Assembly (NCBI RefSeq): GCF_963682185.1
Contig: NZ_OY821667.1
Location: 4,477,501 to 4,541,500, forward strand
Direction: 5' to 3'
Length of the DNA stretch: 64,000 bases
Origin: an uncultured Cohaesibacter sp.
GTDB lineage: Bacteria; Pseudomonadota; Alphaproteobacteria; Rhizobiales; Cohaesibacteraceae
Shown: piece after piece, positions 1 through 9,773 of the stretch
How the letters are laid out: the number at the start of each line of letters is the position of its first letter
Numbering within the stretch: position 1 is the stretch's first letter
Position numbers and translations under genes: made by a program
The notes under the pieces: generated by a model
What the model saw: only the letters and a program-made list of their open reading frames with translations
What the model was told of the DNA's origin: nothing
The model's database searches: none

Positions 1-153
1 GGCAAGATCAATAACATTGCCAGCACCTTCTTTGTCGGCGGCGCCAAGGCGGCCATCGCCTTTACCGATTTCGAAGTGGAAGCTGACGAATTGGAAGAGC
101 GTGTCGCCGAGCTGAAGAAGCTGGTGGCAAAGATAGAAAATCATGATCAATAA
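1..153 (+). CDS. 3' end of an unidentified gene
   Basis: Fifty codons are open from the first base and end at a TAA. The visible tail begins GKINNIASTFFVGGAKAAIA and finishes in a charged, probably helical segment rich in Glu and Lys. I do not recognise the family from this fragment. It stops 14 bp before the sugar ABC ATPase, so it is very likely the preceding gene of the same operon, but its function cannot be read here. Confidence 0.6.
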   Translation, partial: GKINNIASTFFVGGAKAAIAFTDFEVEADELEERVAELKKLVAKIENHDQ

Positions 154-167
154 ATGGGAGGGACACC

Positions 168-1292
<1,125 letters not shown>

Positions 1293-1320
1293 TATTCCGG
1301 CCTCAAGGTTGGCTAAAAAG

Positions 1321-1352
1321 AAAGGCGCCTGAAACGATCAGGCGCCTTTTTT
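1321..1352 (+). terminator. Rho-independent terminator
   Basis: A perfect 12-bp stem (AAAGGCGCCTGA and its complement) around a 5-base loop is followed by a run of seven T. It ends the sugar ABC operon and separates it from the convergent dehydrogenase operon that ends at 1378. Confidence 0.92.
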
Positions 1353-1377
1353 TGTCGACCAGTTGGTTAAGGCAGCA

Positions 1378-2718
1378 TCAGTGGCGTACGGCCTTGACCG
1401 CATCCGCTGTTACCGCACCGGCATCATTGCCCCAACCCTTGCGCAGGAAGGTGGCGAGGGCTGCAACATCCTCATCGCTCAAGCGCTCGGCAAAGCCTGG
1501 CATCTTCAGCTTTTCAGGGCGTTTTGCCGTTGAAGGCATTTCCGCACCATAGAGGATGGTCTCGATAAGGCCCGTGGTCTGATCAGAGGTGACGAGCGAG
1601 TTATCACTCATCGCCGGGAAGACTTCTGCCGCCCCTTTGCCGTTGGTCATGTGACAGGCCGCGCAATTGTCCATATAGAGCATTTCGCCTTCATCAAGGC
1701 CGATGCCCTTGGCCAACTTGAGCGAAGTAGCATCCGTAGCCTTGTCGATCTGACGCGGAGCGCTGAGGCTCTGGTCAGGAACAGAGGGAGCCGGCTGCCG
1801 CTCGCCTTTGACGATGTGATGCAGATAAGCAACCATCGCCTCGGCGTCCTCGTCGGTCATATATTGCAGGGAATCCTTGACCGCCAGTGCCATTTCACCG
1901 GCAACGGCCGTGTGAGCATTGCGTCCGGTGGTCAGGTAGGCTTTGAGGTCTGCGGCAGACCATCTTTGTGCAGCAGAGCTGGCGCTGCGCAGGTCTGGCG
2001 CTTCCCAGCCACCAATCACGCCGCCGGAAAGGAAGCCGTCATCCTGAGCCGTCTTGCCACCCTCGGCCATGATTAGGTTGCGTGGGCTGTGACAGGAGGC
2101 ACAATGGCCCGGACCCTGCACCAGATAGGCCCCGCGAGCCAACTGCTCGTCAGAGGCGATGGCGTCTGTTTCAGGCTTGAAGCCGGAAGAGCCAAGAGCA
2201 ACCCAGTTCCACAGGCGAATGCCCCAACGCTGGTTGAACGGGAAGGCAAGAGCCGTCTCTTCCACCTTGTTGTTCACCGCAGGCACCTCATTCATGAAGT
2301 AATCATACATGGCGCGAATGTCGGTTTCGCTGAGGTTACGATAATTCTCGTATGGCATGGCCGGATAGAGATGCTCGCCACCAGGAGCAATGCCGTCCAC
2401 CAGGGCGGCGCGGAAGTCGTCCAGTGACCAGTTGCCGATGCCTGTCTCTTTATCAGGTGTTATGTTGGTCGCCCAGATGGTGCCCATCGGGCTTTCGATG
2501 GCGCGGCCGCCGGCAAAGGGCTCGCCACCCTCGGCCGTGTGACAGGCGGCACAGTCGGCCATGCGCATGGCATATTCGCCCTGTCCGGGCGCAGGCTTCC
2601 AGTCCGCGGAAAGCGGTTCGCTGGGTTTGGTCAGTTGCGGCGGCACGAAGATAATGGCCAGAAGCACGATCACGCCAAGGCAAACCAGCCCCGCCAGAAT
2701 ACGAAGGTAAGTTTTCAT
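1378..2718 (-). CDS. Triheme cytochrome c subunit of a membrane-bound dehydrogenase
   Basis: This 446-aa protein has an N-terminal membrane anchor or signal (hydrophobic residues 7-24) and three CXXCH haem sites: CAACH at 56-60, CASCH at 206-210 and CAACH at 352-356. Three covalent haems in about 440 residues is the architecture of the cytochrome subunit of gluconate, fructose, sorbitol and alcohol dehydrogenase complexes, which passes electrons from the periplasmic flavin or PQQ subunit to ubiquinone. It is the last gene of a three-gene minus-strand operon, 11 bp after the GMC oxidoreductase. The actual substrate of the complex is not visible. Confidence 0.93.
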   Translation of the reverse strand: MKTYLRILAGLVCLGVIVLLAIIFVPPQLTKPSEPLSADWKPAPGQGEYAMRMADCAACHTAEGGEPFAGGRAIESPMGTIWATNITPDKETGIGNWSLDDFRAALVDGIAPGGEHLYPAMPYENYRNLSETDIRAMYDYFMNEVPAVNNKVEETALAFPFNQRWGIRLWNWVALGSSGFKPETDAIASDEQLARGAYLVQGPGHCASCHSPRNLIMAEGGKTAQDDGFLSGGVIGGWEAPDLRSASSAAQRWSAADLKAYLTTGRNAHTAVAGEMALAVKDSLQYMTDEDAEAMVAYLHHIVKGERQPAPSVPDQSLSAPRQIDKATDATSLKLAKGIGLDEGEMLYMDNCAACHMTNGKGAAEVFPAMSDNSLVTSDQTTGLIETILYGAEMPSTAKRPEKLKMPGFAERLSDEDVAALATFLRKGWGNDAGAVTADAVKAVRH

Positions 2719-2729
2719 CTTTCAGTCCC

Positions 2730-4502
2730 TCACATCAACGGGCGTGGATTTTTGAGATAATCCTTGCGGATGGCATCCGCAGCCCAATAGGCCAGCGCGC
2801 CGAGCGGACCGGTCGGATTATATTGCGTGTTCTGCGGATAGGCGGATGCGCCCATGACGAACACATTGTGGCAATCCCAGCTCTGCAGATAGCGGTTGAT
2901 GACAGAGGTTTTCGGATCGGTCCCCATGATTGCGCCGCCCACATTATGGGTCGACTGATAAGGCCGCACGTCATATTGCGAACCATCATGCTTGTAGCCC
3001 GAGGCCATCTCGTCCGGATTCATGGACTTTGCGACTTCCTCGATCTTGCCCTTCATGAACTGGGTCATCTTGATGTCATTGTCCTTCCAGTTGAAGGTCA
3101 TGCGCATCAAGGGGCGACCGTGGCGGTCGGTATAGGTCGGGTCGAGATCAAGATAGCAATCCCGGTAGGACATGTTGGAGCCATGGGAGCCGATGGACAT
3201 CTTGCTGGCGTACCACTGGCCAGCCGCTTCCTTCCAGCCTTGTCCCCATGAGGGCGTGCCCGGAGGAGTGGAAAGCTGTTGGATTGGGCGTCCACCCGTA
3301 TGCCCGCCGGTGATATAGCTGCCGCCAATAAAGCCTTCCTTGGCGAAATCGATCTGGCCGATCGAGAAGTCGTCAATCGACATACCGACCGAGCCGGTGC
3401 CGATGAACGGGTTGAAATTCTTGTCCTTGAAGTACAGGGCTGTACCACCGGTCATCTGGTAGGAATAGTTCCGCCCTACGACGCCTTCGCCTGTTGCCGG
3501 ATCATAAGGCTGACCAATGCCGGAAAGCAGCAACAGATGCACATTGTTGAGGGAGTAAGTGCATACAAGCACCAGATCTGCAGGCTGGAACACCTCGTCA
3601 CCGGTCTTCTCGTCGAAATAGGTGACGCCCGTAGCGGTTTTGCCATCGGCTGCCTTTTCGATCTTGAGCACCTCGGCATGGGTCTTGTAGCTGAAATTCG
3701 GCTTTTGCTTCAGCGCATCCAGAATACAGGTCTGTGGCGATGCCTTGGAATAGTTGAGGCACCCGAAACGTTCGCAGAAGCCGCAATAGTTGCAAGGGCC
3801 AAGCTGCATGCCATATTCGTTGGTGTAGGCGCGGCTGGCGTTGGCTGCGGGACGCGGGAAGGGATGATAGCCGAACTTGCGTGCCGCATCGGCGAAGAGT
3901 TCCGCATCATAGGTATTGTCGAGCGGCGGATTGGGATAATCCCGCGCGCGAGGCGCTTCAAACGGGTTACCGCCTTCCTGTATCTCGCCATTGATGTTGC
4001 CGGCCTTGCCCGAGATGCCCATCATATATTCGAGACGATCATAATGGGGTTCCAGCTCTTCCTGCGTGACGCCCCAGTCCTGTATCTGCATACCTTCAGG
4101 AATGATGTCGGCGCCGAAGGTTTCCTCAACATAGGATTTCAACCGCAGTTCAACGTCCTGCGTGCGCCATGTGTGGCCATTCCAGTGGATGCCAGCCCCA
4201 CCGACGCCATTGCCGGGTAGGAAAGAGCCCAGATGCCGATAGGGCAGGGCCTTCTGCTCTGTATTATGGCGCACGGTCAGTGTCATTTTGGCAGGCTTCT
4301 GCATAAAGCCGTAGCGAATGCCATATTTTAACTCGTCAACCACGCCCGGATACTGAAAGTCGGGTACGGTGTTGCGATCTTCACCGCGTTCAAGGGCGAG
4401 GATTTCAAGCCCTTCCTGCGCCAGTTCCATGCCGAGAATGGAGCCGGTCCAGCCCAGGCCGAGGATCACGACATCTTTTTTAGGATCTGTTCTTGTAGCC
4501 AT
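2730..4502 (-). CDS. GMC-family FAD dehydrogenase, gluconate 2-dehydrogenase-like large subunit
   Basis: This is the catalytic flavoprotein of the three-component complex. The FAD-binding GLGWTG motif is at residues 15-20, and the family's C-terminal signature includes the catalytic His in STHNVGGA and the NPTGPLGALAYW stretch. A cysteine cluster (C237, C240, C243, C248) lies in the middle. Related membrane FAD glucose/fructose dehydrogenases carry a 3Fe-4S cluster, so this cluster probably does the same. The 590-aa length is normal. No signal peptide is visible, which fits export as a hitchhiker with the Tat-signal small subunit encoded just upstream. The substrate is likely a sugar acid, polyol or alcohol. 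Confidence 0.9.
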   Translation of the reverse strand: MATRTDPKKDVVILGLGWTGSILGMELAQEGLEILALERGEDRNTVPDFQYPGVVDELKYGIRYGFMQKPAKMTLTVRHNTEQKALPYRHLGSFLPGNGVGGAGIHWNGHTWRTQDVELRLKSYVEETFGADIIPEGMQIQDWGVTQEELEPHYDRLEYMMGISGKAGNINGEIQEGGNPFEAPRARDYPNPPLDNTYDAELFADAARKFGYHPFPRPAANASRAYTNEYGMQLGPCNYCGFCERFGCLNYSKASPQTCILDALKQKPNFSYKTHAEVLKIEKAADGKTATGVTYFDEKTGDEVFQPADLVLVCTYSLNNVHLLLLSGIGQPYDPATGEGVVGRNYSYQMTGGTALYFKDKNFNPFIGTGSVGMSIDDFSIGQIDFAKEGFIGGSYITGGHTGGRPIQQLSTPPGTPSWGQGWKEAAGQWYASKMSIGSHGSNMSYRDCYLDLDPTYTDRHGRPLMRMTFNWKDNDIKMTQFMKGKIEEVAKSMNPDEMASGYKHDGSQYDVRPYQSTHNVGGAIMGTDPKTSVINRYLQSWDCHNVFVMGASAYPQNTQYNPTGPLGALAYWAADAIRKDYLKNPRPLM

Positions 4503-4505
4503 GGA

Positions 4506-5207
4506 TCACGCCCTTTCGCCAGAAATGGATAGTGCAGGCAGCGGATAGGTCTGATTATGTTTGGTGACCCATTCGGTATAGGCTGCGCGTGCGCCCGGGA
4601 AGCCGATATAGGCCCAAGCCTTCAGCTGGTAATTCCCGCCATATTTTGGATCGGCAAAATAGCCTTCCTTGGTGTTCTGCAGGAGAAAAGAAAAGAAATC
4701 GCGAAGCTCTGGGTCGAGAGAGACTTCACCCTTTTGCAGCGATGTCAGAGCCTTGTCCTTTGTGGCCGCATCGAGATTTTCAAAGGCATCGCCATGTGTG
4801 GTCTGGCACCATTCTTGAAAGACTGGAATGGCCTGGCGATAGATCTGGGCCGGAGCCAGGGGAGACTGGAAGCCCAGAAGCGGATCAGCGTCGGGCTGGT
4901 GCGGTCCTGCCATATACCAGTCGGAGGCGTCCCCAAAGCTGCCTGCCATCTGCAGGTCGATGAAGACCGGAACACGGGTTTCCAGAGCGCCGGGGCCGTC
5001 CCCTTCTGCGGGGATCAACCGGTCACAGGCAGCCATGATGAAACGCCACTCATCGGCATTGAAATATACAGGTTTATAGTCTTCCAGTGGTGGCAGCTCA
5101 GTCTGCGCATAGGAAAGAGAAGGGTCCATCAAGGTAGCATATGCGGCACTGGCCGCAGACCCCATGAGGAACCCTCGACGCGAAACGCGTCCTGGAATGT
5201 CAGTCAC
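4506..5207 (-). CDS. Gluconate 2-dehydrogenase subunit 3 family protein, Tat signal
   Basis: This is the first gene of the dehydrogenase operon. Its N-terminus has a twin-arginine signal (SRRGFLMG at residues 9-16, then an Ala-rich hydrophobic stretch). The rest resembles the small (gamma) subunit of gluconate 2-dehydrogenase and FAD glucose dehydrogenase, which acts as chaperone and export partner of the GMC subunit. It ends three bases before the GMC gene starts, so translation is probably coupled. The 233-aa length is typical. Confidence 0.87.
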   Translation of the reverse strand: MTDIPGRVSRRGFLMGSAASAAYATLMDPSLSYAQTELPPLEDYKPVYFNADEWRFIMAACDRLIPAEGDGPGALETRVPVFIDLQMAGSFGDASDWYMAGPHQPDADPLLGFQSPLAPAQIYRQAIPVFQEWCQTTHGDAFENLDAATKDKALTSLQKGEVSLDPELRDFFSFLLQNTKEGYFADPKYGGNYQLKAWAYIGFPGARAAYTEWVTKHNQTYPLPALSISGERA

Positions 5208-5574
5208 GAAAAACTCCTTAGGTCCAATTTGGGAGAAGAAATTACATTGATAAATTTGAGTAGGTCGGGCCTCCGACTATAAGCCGATTACATGACATCT
5301 CAACAGCTTCTGTAATTTTTCTATAAAGAATACACCGTTGATGAAATATCATAAAGTGTGTTTGAATTTTGTTTTTAAATAATAAAAACATATACTTAAT
5401 GAGTTATTTCGGGTGCCGGAGCGGGTAGGCATCGCCCAGCTATGGTGTGAATGCAAGACTGCTTTGACTTACGTGCTTAGCCTTATTGTCAAAATTTACA
5501 ATCCTCAATCATCTCTAGGAACAAGATTCGCTGGCGGTTGAAGGGGCGAGTCGCCTCTTTTCCTTCCCTGCACG
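5208..5574. other. Intergenic region, promoter side of the dehydrogenase operon
   Basis: About 370 bp without a credible gene. It is AT-rich, especially 5310-5410, and must contain the promoter of the minus-strand dehydrogenase operon. I see no clear operator or RNA structure. Confidence 0.5.
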
Positions 5575-5610
5575 GGCAAAATAAAAGCCGCCAGACCGGA
5601 AAGTCTGGCA
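5575..5610 (-). terminator. Terminator of the glutamine-synthetase-like gene
   Basis: A 7-bp stem (GCCAGAC/GTCTGGC at 5590-5596 and 5603-5609) is followed on the minus strand by GGCTTTTATTTT. It lies about 30 bp downstream of the stop codon at 5641. Confidence 0.8.
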
Positions 5611-5640
5611 GCTTGAATTGGTTTAACAAGGTGCGCCGTA

Positions 5641-6954
5641 TCAGTAGACTGCAGCATAGGCTGCGCAGCGCTCTGCTATATTCTTGCCTTCCAGATAAGC
5701 GAGTTCGCCTTTCTTGTGAGCCAGATAGACATCGACAAACTGGTCAGGGAACCAACTGCGAACGGTCTCGTTGGCATCGAGACGTGCGAGAGCTGCCTCC
5801 AATGTTTCGGGCAGGCGCACATAGCCACGCTCGCTAAGCGCACTTTCGCTGAGAAGGGAAAGATCTTCCTCTGTCACCTTCGGCATGGGCAGCTGGTCCT
5901 TGATGCCTTGGGTGCCTGCGAAAAGAATGGCCGCAAGGGCCAGATGCGGCGAGGCGGAACAATCGGCTGCACGGAACTCGAAATTATATTGTCGCGCGAT
6001 GCTTTCCGGATCGGTCGAGGTGACCGGGCAGATGCGCACTGAGGCTTCGCGATCCCGGAAGCCGAGATTGTTGTAGGCCGCGCTCCAGCGGTGAGGCGTC
6101 AAGCGCAAATAGGAGATATCCGAAGGAGCCGTGAAAGCCACGATGCTGTCGAGATATTTGAGAACGCCCGCGATAAAGGAACCGGTTATCGGCGACATGC
6201 CCGCAACACCATTGGCATCATAGGTGGCCGGTTCGCCTGCCTCAGTCACAAAGCTCATATGAATATGCACGCCGTTGCCAACGGAGGCTGGGTCCTGAAT
6301 CGGCGTGAAAGTCACCGCCTCGTCACAGCGCGCTGCCGTCATGCGGGTCACTTCACGCAGGATGAGGGATTCATCGGCGGCACGATGATTTTGGCTCGGC
6401 CCGATGGTCACTTCATACTGGTCTGGCCCATATTCCTTCATGAAGGTATCGGGATGCAAACCGGCCTGTTCAAGGGCCGCCATCAAGGTTTCTCCAAACT
6501 GGCGGCGGCGGGTGAAGCCATTCAGGCCATAGGGTTCGCCCTGTGGAGCTGCGCCGGCAAGAAACTGGAATTCATGCTCGAATGCAGCGATCAGTTCAAC
6601 GCCGCCAGCCTCTTTCAGGCCAGCCAGTGCGGATTTGAGAATGGAGCGGGTGCAGCAGGCCCAGGGTTGGCCATCGAGATCGGTGATATCCCCCAGCATG
6701 AAGCGTTCAATGGGGCCGCCATCTTCAAAATCAAGCTCAACATTGGCATCCGCATCGGGAATGAGCAACAGGTCGCCAAGCGAGCCGAATGGACTGTCGG
6801 CAATCGCGTCAAAACAGGTAATCTGCACGTTGGTCGGCGTCCAGCCGACACCACGCTTGAGACGCTTTTGCATTTCCTTCAAGGGAAAGGCCTTGCCGCG
6901 GGATTTGCCCGCAATGTCTGAGGTCAGGGCGAAGACGAGAGGATTGGTGATCAC
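5641..6954 (-). CDS. Glutamine synthetase family protein (gamma-glutamyl ligase-like)
   Basis: An ATP-dependent glutamate-amine ligase of the glutamine synthetase fold, about 437 aa. Visible motifs are the metal-site segment AAFEHEFQF, the GNGVHIHMSF loop and the FRAADCSASPHLALAAIL substrate region. Divergence from housekeeping GlnA suggests a gamma-glutamylation role in catabolism of an amine, like gamma-glutamylpolyamine synthetases. I chose the GTG at 6954 because a GGAGAA site lies just before it and overlaps the end of the rpiR-type gene, whose stop is 2 bp upstream; a longer frame with an ATG at 7020 lies inside that gene. It is co-transcribed with the regulator and divergent from the Liv-type transporter. 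Confidence 0.86.
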   Translation of the reverse strand: MITNPLVFALTSDIAGKSRGKAFPLKEMQKRLKRGVGWTPTNVQITCFDAIADSPFGSLGDLLLIPDADANVELDFEDGGPIERFMLGDITDLDGQPWACCTRSILKSALAGLKEAGGVELIAAFEHEFQFLAGAAPQGEPYGLNGFTRRRQFGETLMAALEQAGLHPDTFMKEYGPDQYEVTIGPSQNHRAADESLILREVTRMTAARCDEAVTFTPIQDPASVGNGVHIHMSFVTEAGEPATYDANGVAGMSPITGSFIAGVLKYLDSIVAFTAPSDISYLRLTPHRWSAAYNNLGFRDREASVRICPVTSTDPESIARQYNFEFRAADCSASPHLALAAILFAGTQGIKDQLPMPKVTEEDLSLLSESALSERGYVRLPETLEAALARLDANETVRSWFPDQFVDVYLAHKKGELAYLEGKNIAERCAAYAAVY

Positions 6955-6956
6955 TT

Positions 6957-7796
6957 TTATTCTCCAAAGTCTAATCGCATCGAATCCCAATGTTCGATGC
7001 GTTGCTTGGTTGTTTCCCAATGGGAGTCGGCGATGTTGGTAAGAGTCGCCTCAATAACGGCAAAGGCGCCCGAATAACTGTCCCATAGAGTATCGGTGTT
7101 AATGGGAATGGCCAAAATCTCGGACGCATTGCGCGAGACAGGAGACATCCAGCGGTCGGTGATAAGAACCACATGTGCCTTGCGTTCTTCGGCCGCCTTG
7201 CGTGCCAAATGCGTCAGATTGGACTGGTAACGTCTGAAATCGGCGATCACGAGAATGTCCTTGGACCGCATGCGCAGCAGATATTCCGGCCACATTTCCG
7301 GATCTGAGGGCAGGTGATAGACCTTCTGGCGGATCTGGCGCAAATGGCGAGACATATATTGCATGAGCGTATCACTCATCCGGCCGCCGATAAAATAGAG
7401 GGAGCGTTTCGGATCGGACAACATCTGGCAGATCCGATCAAACTGAGCCTCGGAAATAGACTGTGTGGATTCTTCCAGAATGCCGGACACACGATCAAGA
7501 AAGCTGGCCATATAGGCGCCATGCATGGGCTTGCTCATGGATTTGCGCTCGACCGGAGAGGTCTGAATCTGCTTGAGCTCGTCGATCAAATGACGTTGAA
7601 AGTCCTGAAAACTCTGGAACCCGATTTTGGCAACAAAGCGCGAAATGCTCGGTGCCGATGTCTGCGCCCGCTCTGCCAGCGCCTGAATCGGTTCTAGGCC
7701 AGCAAAGGGATAGTCCAGCAAAAGCGTTGTGCTTAGGCGTCTTTCCGTAGCGGTAAAGTCGGCGGAATGGGCCTCGATCTGATCGCGAACTGTCAT
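6957..7796 (-). CDS. RpiR/MurR family transcriptional regulator
   Basis: This 279-aa protein has the N-terminal RpiR helix-turn-helix domain (about residues 1-77, with the characteristic TSAPSISRFVAKIGF recognition region) and a C-terminal SIS domain (about 125-250) that usually binds a phosphorylated or amino-sugar ligand. It is transcribed divergently from the Liv-type operon across a 115-bp region and forms a two-gene unit with the glutamine-synthetase-like gene, so it most likely controls both. The effector is unknown, since RpiR proteins beside amino-acid transporters are less studied than those in sugar loci. Confidence 0.9.
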   Translation of the reverse strand: MTVRDQIEAHSADFTATERRLSTTLLLDYPFAGLEPIQALAERAQTSAPSISRFVAKIGFQSFQDFQRHLIDELKQIQTSPVERKSMSKPMHGAYMASFLDRVSGILEESTQSISEAQFDRICQMLSDPKRSLYFIGGRMSDTLMQYMSRHLRQIRQKVYHLPSDPEMWPEYLLRMRSKDILVIADFRRYQSNLTHLARKAAEERKAHVVLITDRWMSPVSRNASEILAIPINTDTLWDSYSGAFAVIEATLTNIADSHWETTKQRIEHWDSMRLDFGE

Positions 7797-7911
7797 GTCG
7801 TTCTCCCTTCAGAACCATAATGCGAAATGAAATTAATTTGTCAAATACATTTTTTTTATTGACATTGAAATTCTGTTTTCATTATGGTCACTAGCAATTA
7901 GTTGGAGAATT
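7797..7911. promoter_or_regulatory. Divergent promoter/operator region between rpiR-type and Liv-type genes
   Basis: A perfect sigma70 -35 hexamer TTGACA is at 7859-7864, with weak -10 candidates around 7881-7889. Two dyads are visible: TGTCAA (7839-7844) with TTGACA (7859-7864), and TGAAA (7866-7870) with TTTCA (7877-7881). Either could be the RpiR operator. A TTGGAGAA ribosome site precedes the ATG at 7912. Confidence 0.5.
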
Positions 7912-9726
7912 ATGATGCTTGTCACCTCTGGTCGTCAGCTGTTTTATTCAGTTTTTGCCATACTCGCCCTCGCTTTGATCGCATCGGCAATTGCTTGGTA
8001 TATTGGCCCGGCAAGCCAGCGCATTCTCGTTGTATTCTTTGTTTCGCTCATTGCGGTGGTTGCTCAGGGCGTCTATTGCGGTAACAGCGGTATCATGTCC
8101 TTCGGGCATCTTTCCTTCATGGCGATCGGGGCCTATGCCTCTTCGCTTCTGACGGTGCCCGCCATGATGAAAGCGGCAACCCTGCCCAAGCTGCCTCATT
8201 GGCTGGCCTCCACGGAGACGAGCCTGTTGCCCGCCATTCTGGCTGCGCTCGTCGTGGTGGCGCTGGTCGCAATCATCACCGGCGTGGTGGTCGGCAAGCT
8301 TCAGGGGGAGGCGGCAACCATCGCAACGCTTGGATTGTTGATCATCGTGCATGGCATTCTGATCGGCTGGCGGGATGTGACGCGCGGTTCTGGCTCCTTC
8401 TTCGGCGTGCCCCGCGAGACAACGATGTGGGTGGCCATGATCGGATGTGTCATCGCACTCATCATCGCGCGGCTCTACAGGGATTCCATATCGGGTCTCA
8501 AGCTGCGCGCCAGTCGTGAAAATGCCATTGCGGCGGCGGCTGTTGGCGTCAATATCAAGCGCGAGCGGCTGGTCTCCTGGGTGATCAGCGCTGTGCTGAT
8601 GGGCCTGTCCGGTGCCTTGATGGCGCATTTCCTCGGTGCCTTCAGTCCCAAGAATTTCTATTTCGTTGATACCTTCCAGTATCTTGCCATGCTTATCGTC
8701 GGCGGCATGACCACCGTAACCGGCGCCATTTCCGGCGCGGTGGTGATCACCATTGTCACGGAAATCCTGCGCCATCTGGAAAGCGGCTTCTCGCTCGGCT
8801 TCATTGAGGTGCCTCAAGTCTTTGGCACGACACAAATCGGCATCGCGCTGCTCATTCTGTTTGCCATGTTCCGCAAGGCCGATGGCCTGACCGGCCTCAA
8901 GGAATGGGAAGAGCGCTTCATCAAACCCAAACGTAAAATTCTCTCTGGCGCATCTCTGCAAGCAGCAGAGCCCGATGGCATCCTGACAGCGAAGGGCATG
9001 ACCATGCGCTTTGGCGGGCTCGTTGCGGTTAACAATGTTGATTTCAAATTGATGCCCGGCGAGATCGTGGGCCTGATCGGGCCAAACGGTTCTGGCAAGA
9101 CGACACTGCTCAACATGCTCTCCGGTGTTCTGAAACCAAGCGAAGGCACCTTCAAGATCGCGGATACGCTGCTCGACGGTGTGCCTTCGCACAAAGTCGC
9201 CGAACATGGCATCGCACGGACCTTCCAGAATATCCGCCTGTTCAACCATTTGAGCGTTTTCCAGAATGTGCTGGTTGCGGCGCTATCCACTCGCGGGGGC
9301 AAGGATGCGGAAAGCCGAGCCCAGACAGCGCTGGAACGCATGGGCATGAGCAAATTTGCCGAAATGGATGCGGGAACCCTGTCTTACGGTGATCAGCGTC
9401 GGGTGGAGATTGCCCGCGCGCTTGCCTGCCAGCCAAGCCTCTTGTTTCTCGATGAGCCAGCCGCAGGCATGAACCGCGAAGAGACTGACGCGCTGATGGA
9501 AATGCTGCGCGGACTGACCAGGGATCTGGGTATCGGCATCTTGCTTGTCGACCATGATCTGAAGCTGATCAACCAATTGTGCGACCGTATCGCTGTGCTC
9601 AATGAAGGCACACTGATTGCGGCGGGCACACCTGCTGAAATCCGGAAAAATCCCGCAGTCGTCGAGGCATATCTCGGCGCCAGCACGGATCAGAATGATG
9701 ACCCTGAAGGCAATCAGGGCACATGA
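7912..9726 (+). CDS. Fused LivM-type permease / LivG-type ATPase of a branched-chain amino acid ABC transporter
   Basis: This single 604-aa polypeptide joins a LivM-like inner-membrane permease (about residues 1-330, many hydrophobic helices) to a LivG-like ATPase (about 355-600) with Walker A GPNGSGKTT, signature LSYGDQRR, Walker B LLFLDEPAAGMN and the switch His in VDHD. The domains are separate proteins in classical systems, though fusions are known. It is followed in order by the binding protein, LivF-like ATPase and LivH-like permease, so the full transporter is present. The ligand is probably an amino acid, amide or related nitrogen compound, judging by the hydrolases at the end of the operon. 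Confidence 0.93.
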   Translation: MMLVTSGRQLFYSVFAILALALIASAIAWYIGPASQRILVVFFVSLIAVVAQGVYCGNSGIMSFGHLSFMAIGAYASSLLTVPAMMKAATLPKLPHWLASTETSLLPAILAALVVVALVAIITGVVVGKLQGEAATIATLGLLIIVHGILIGWRDVTRGSGSFFGVPRETTMWVAMIGCVIALIIARLYRDSISGLKLRASRENAIAAAAVGVNIKRERLVSWVISAVLMGLSGALMAHFLGAFSPKNFYFVDTFQYLAMLIVGGMTTVTGAISGAVVITIVTEILRHLESGFSLGFIEVPQVFGTTQIGIALLILFAMFRKADGLTGLKEWEERFIKPKRKILSGASLQAAEPDGILTAKGMTMRFGGLVAVNNVDFKLMPGEIVGLIGPNGSGKTTLLNMLSGVLKPSEGTFKIADTLLDGVPSHKVAEHGIARTFQNIRLFNHLSVFQNVLVAALSTRGGKDAESRAQTALERMGMSKFAEMDAGTLSYGDQRRVEIARALACQPSLLFLDEPAAGMNREETDALMEMLRGLTRDLGIGILLVDHDLKLINQLCDRIAVLNEGTLIAAGTPAEIRKNPAVVEAYLGASTDQNDDPEGNQGT

Positions 9727-9773
9727 AGACCTTCCAAGATAAACACTCACCACACCAATTCCAGAGGATACCT

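Noticed and set aside
3279-4220. A 313-codon plus-strand frame inside the GMC gene
   Set aside because: It is the shadow of a well-conserved flavoprotein gene, without ribosome site or recognisable motif.
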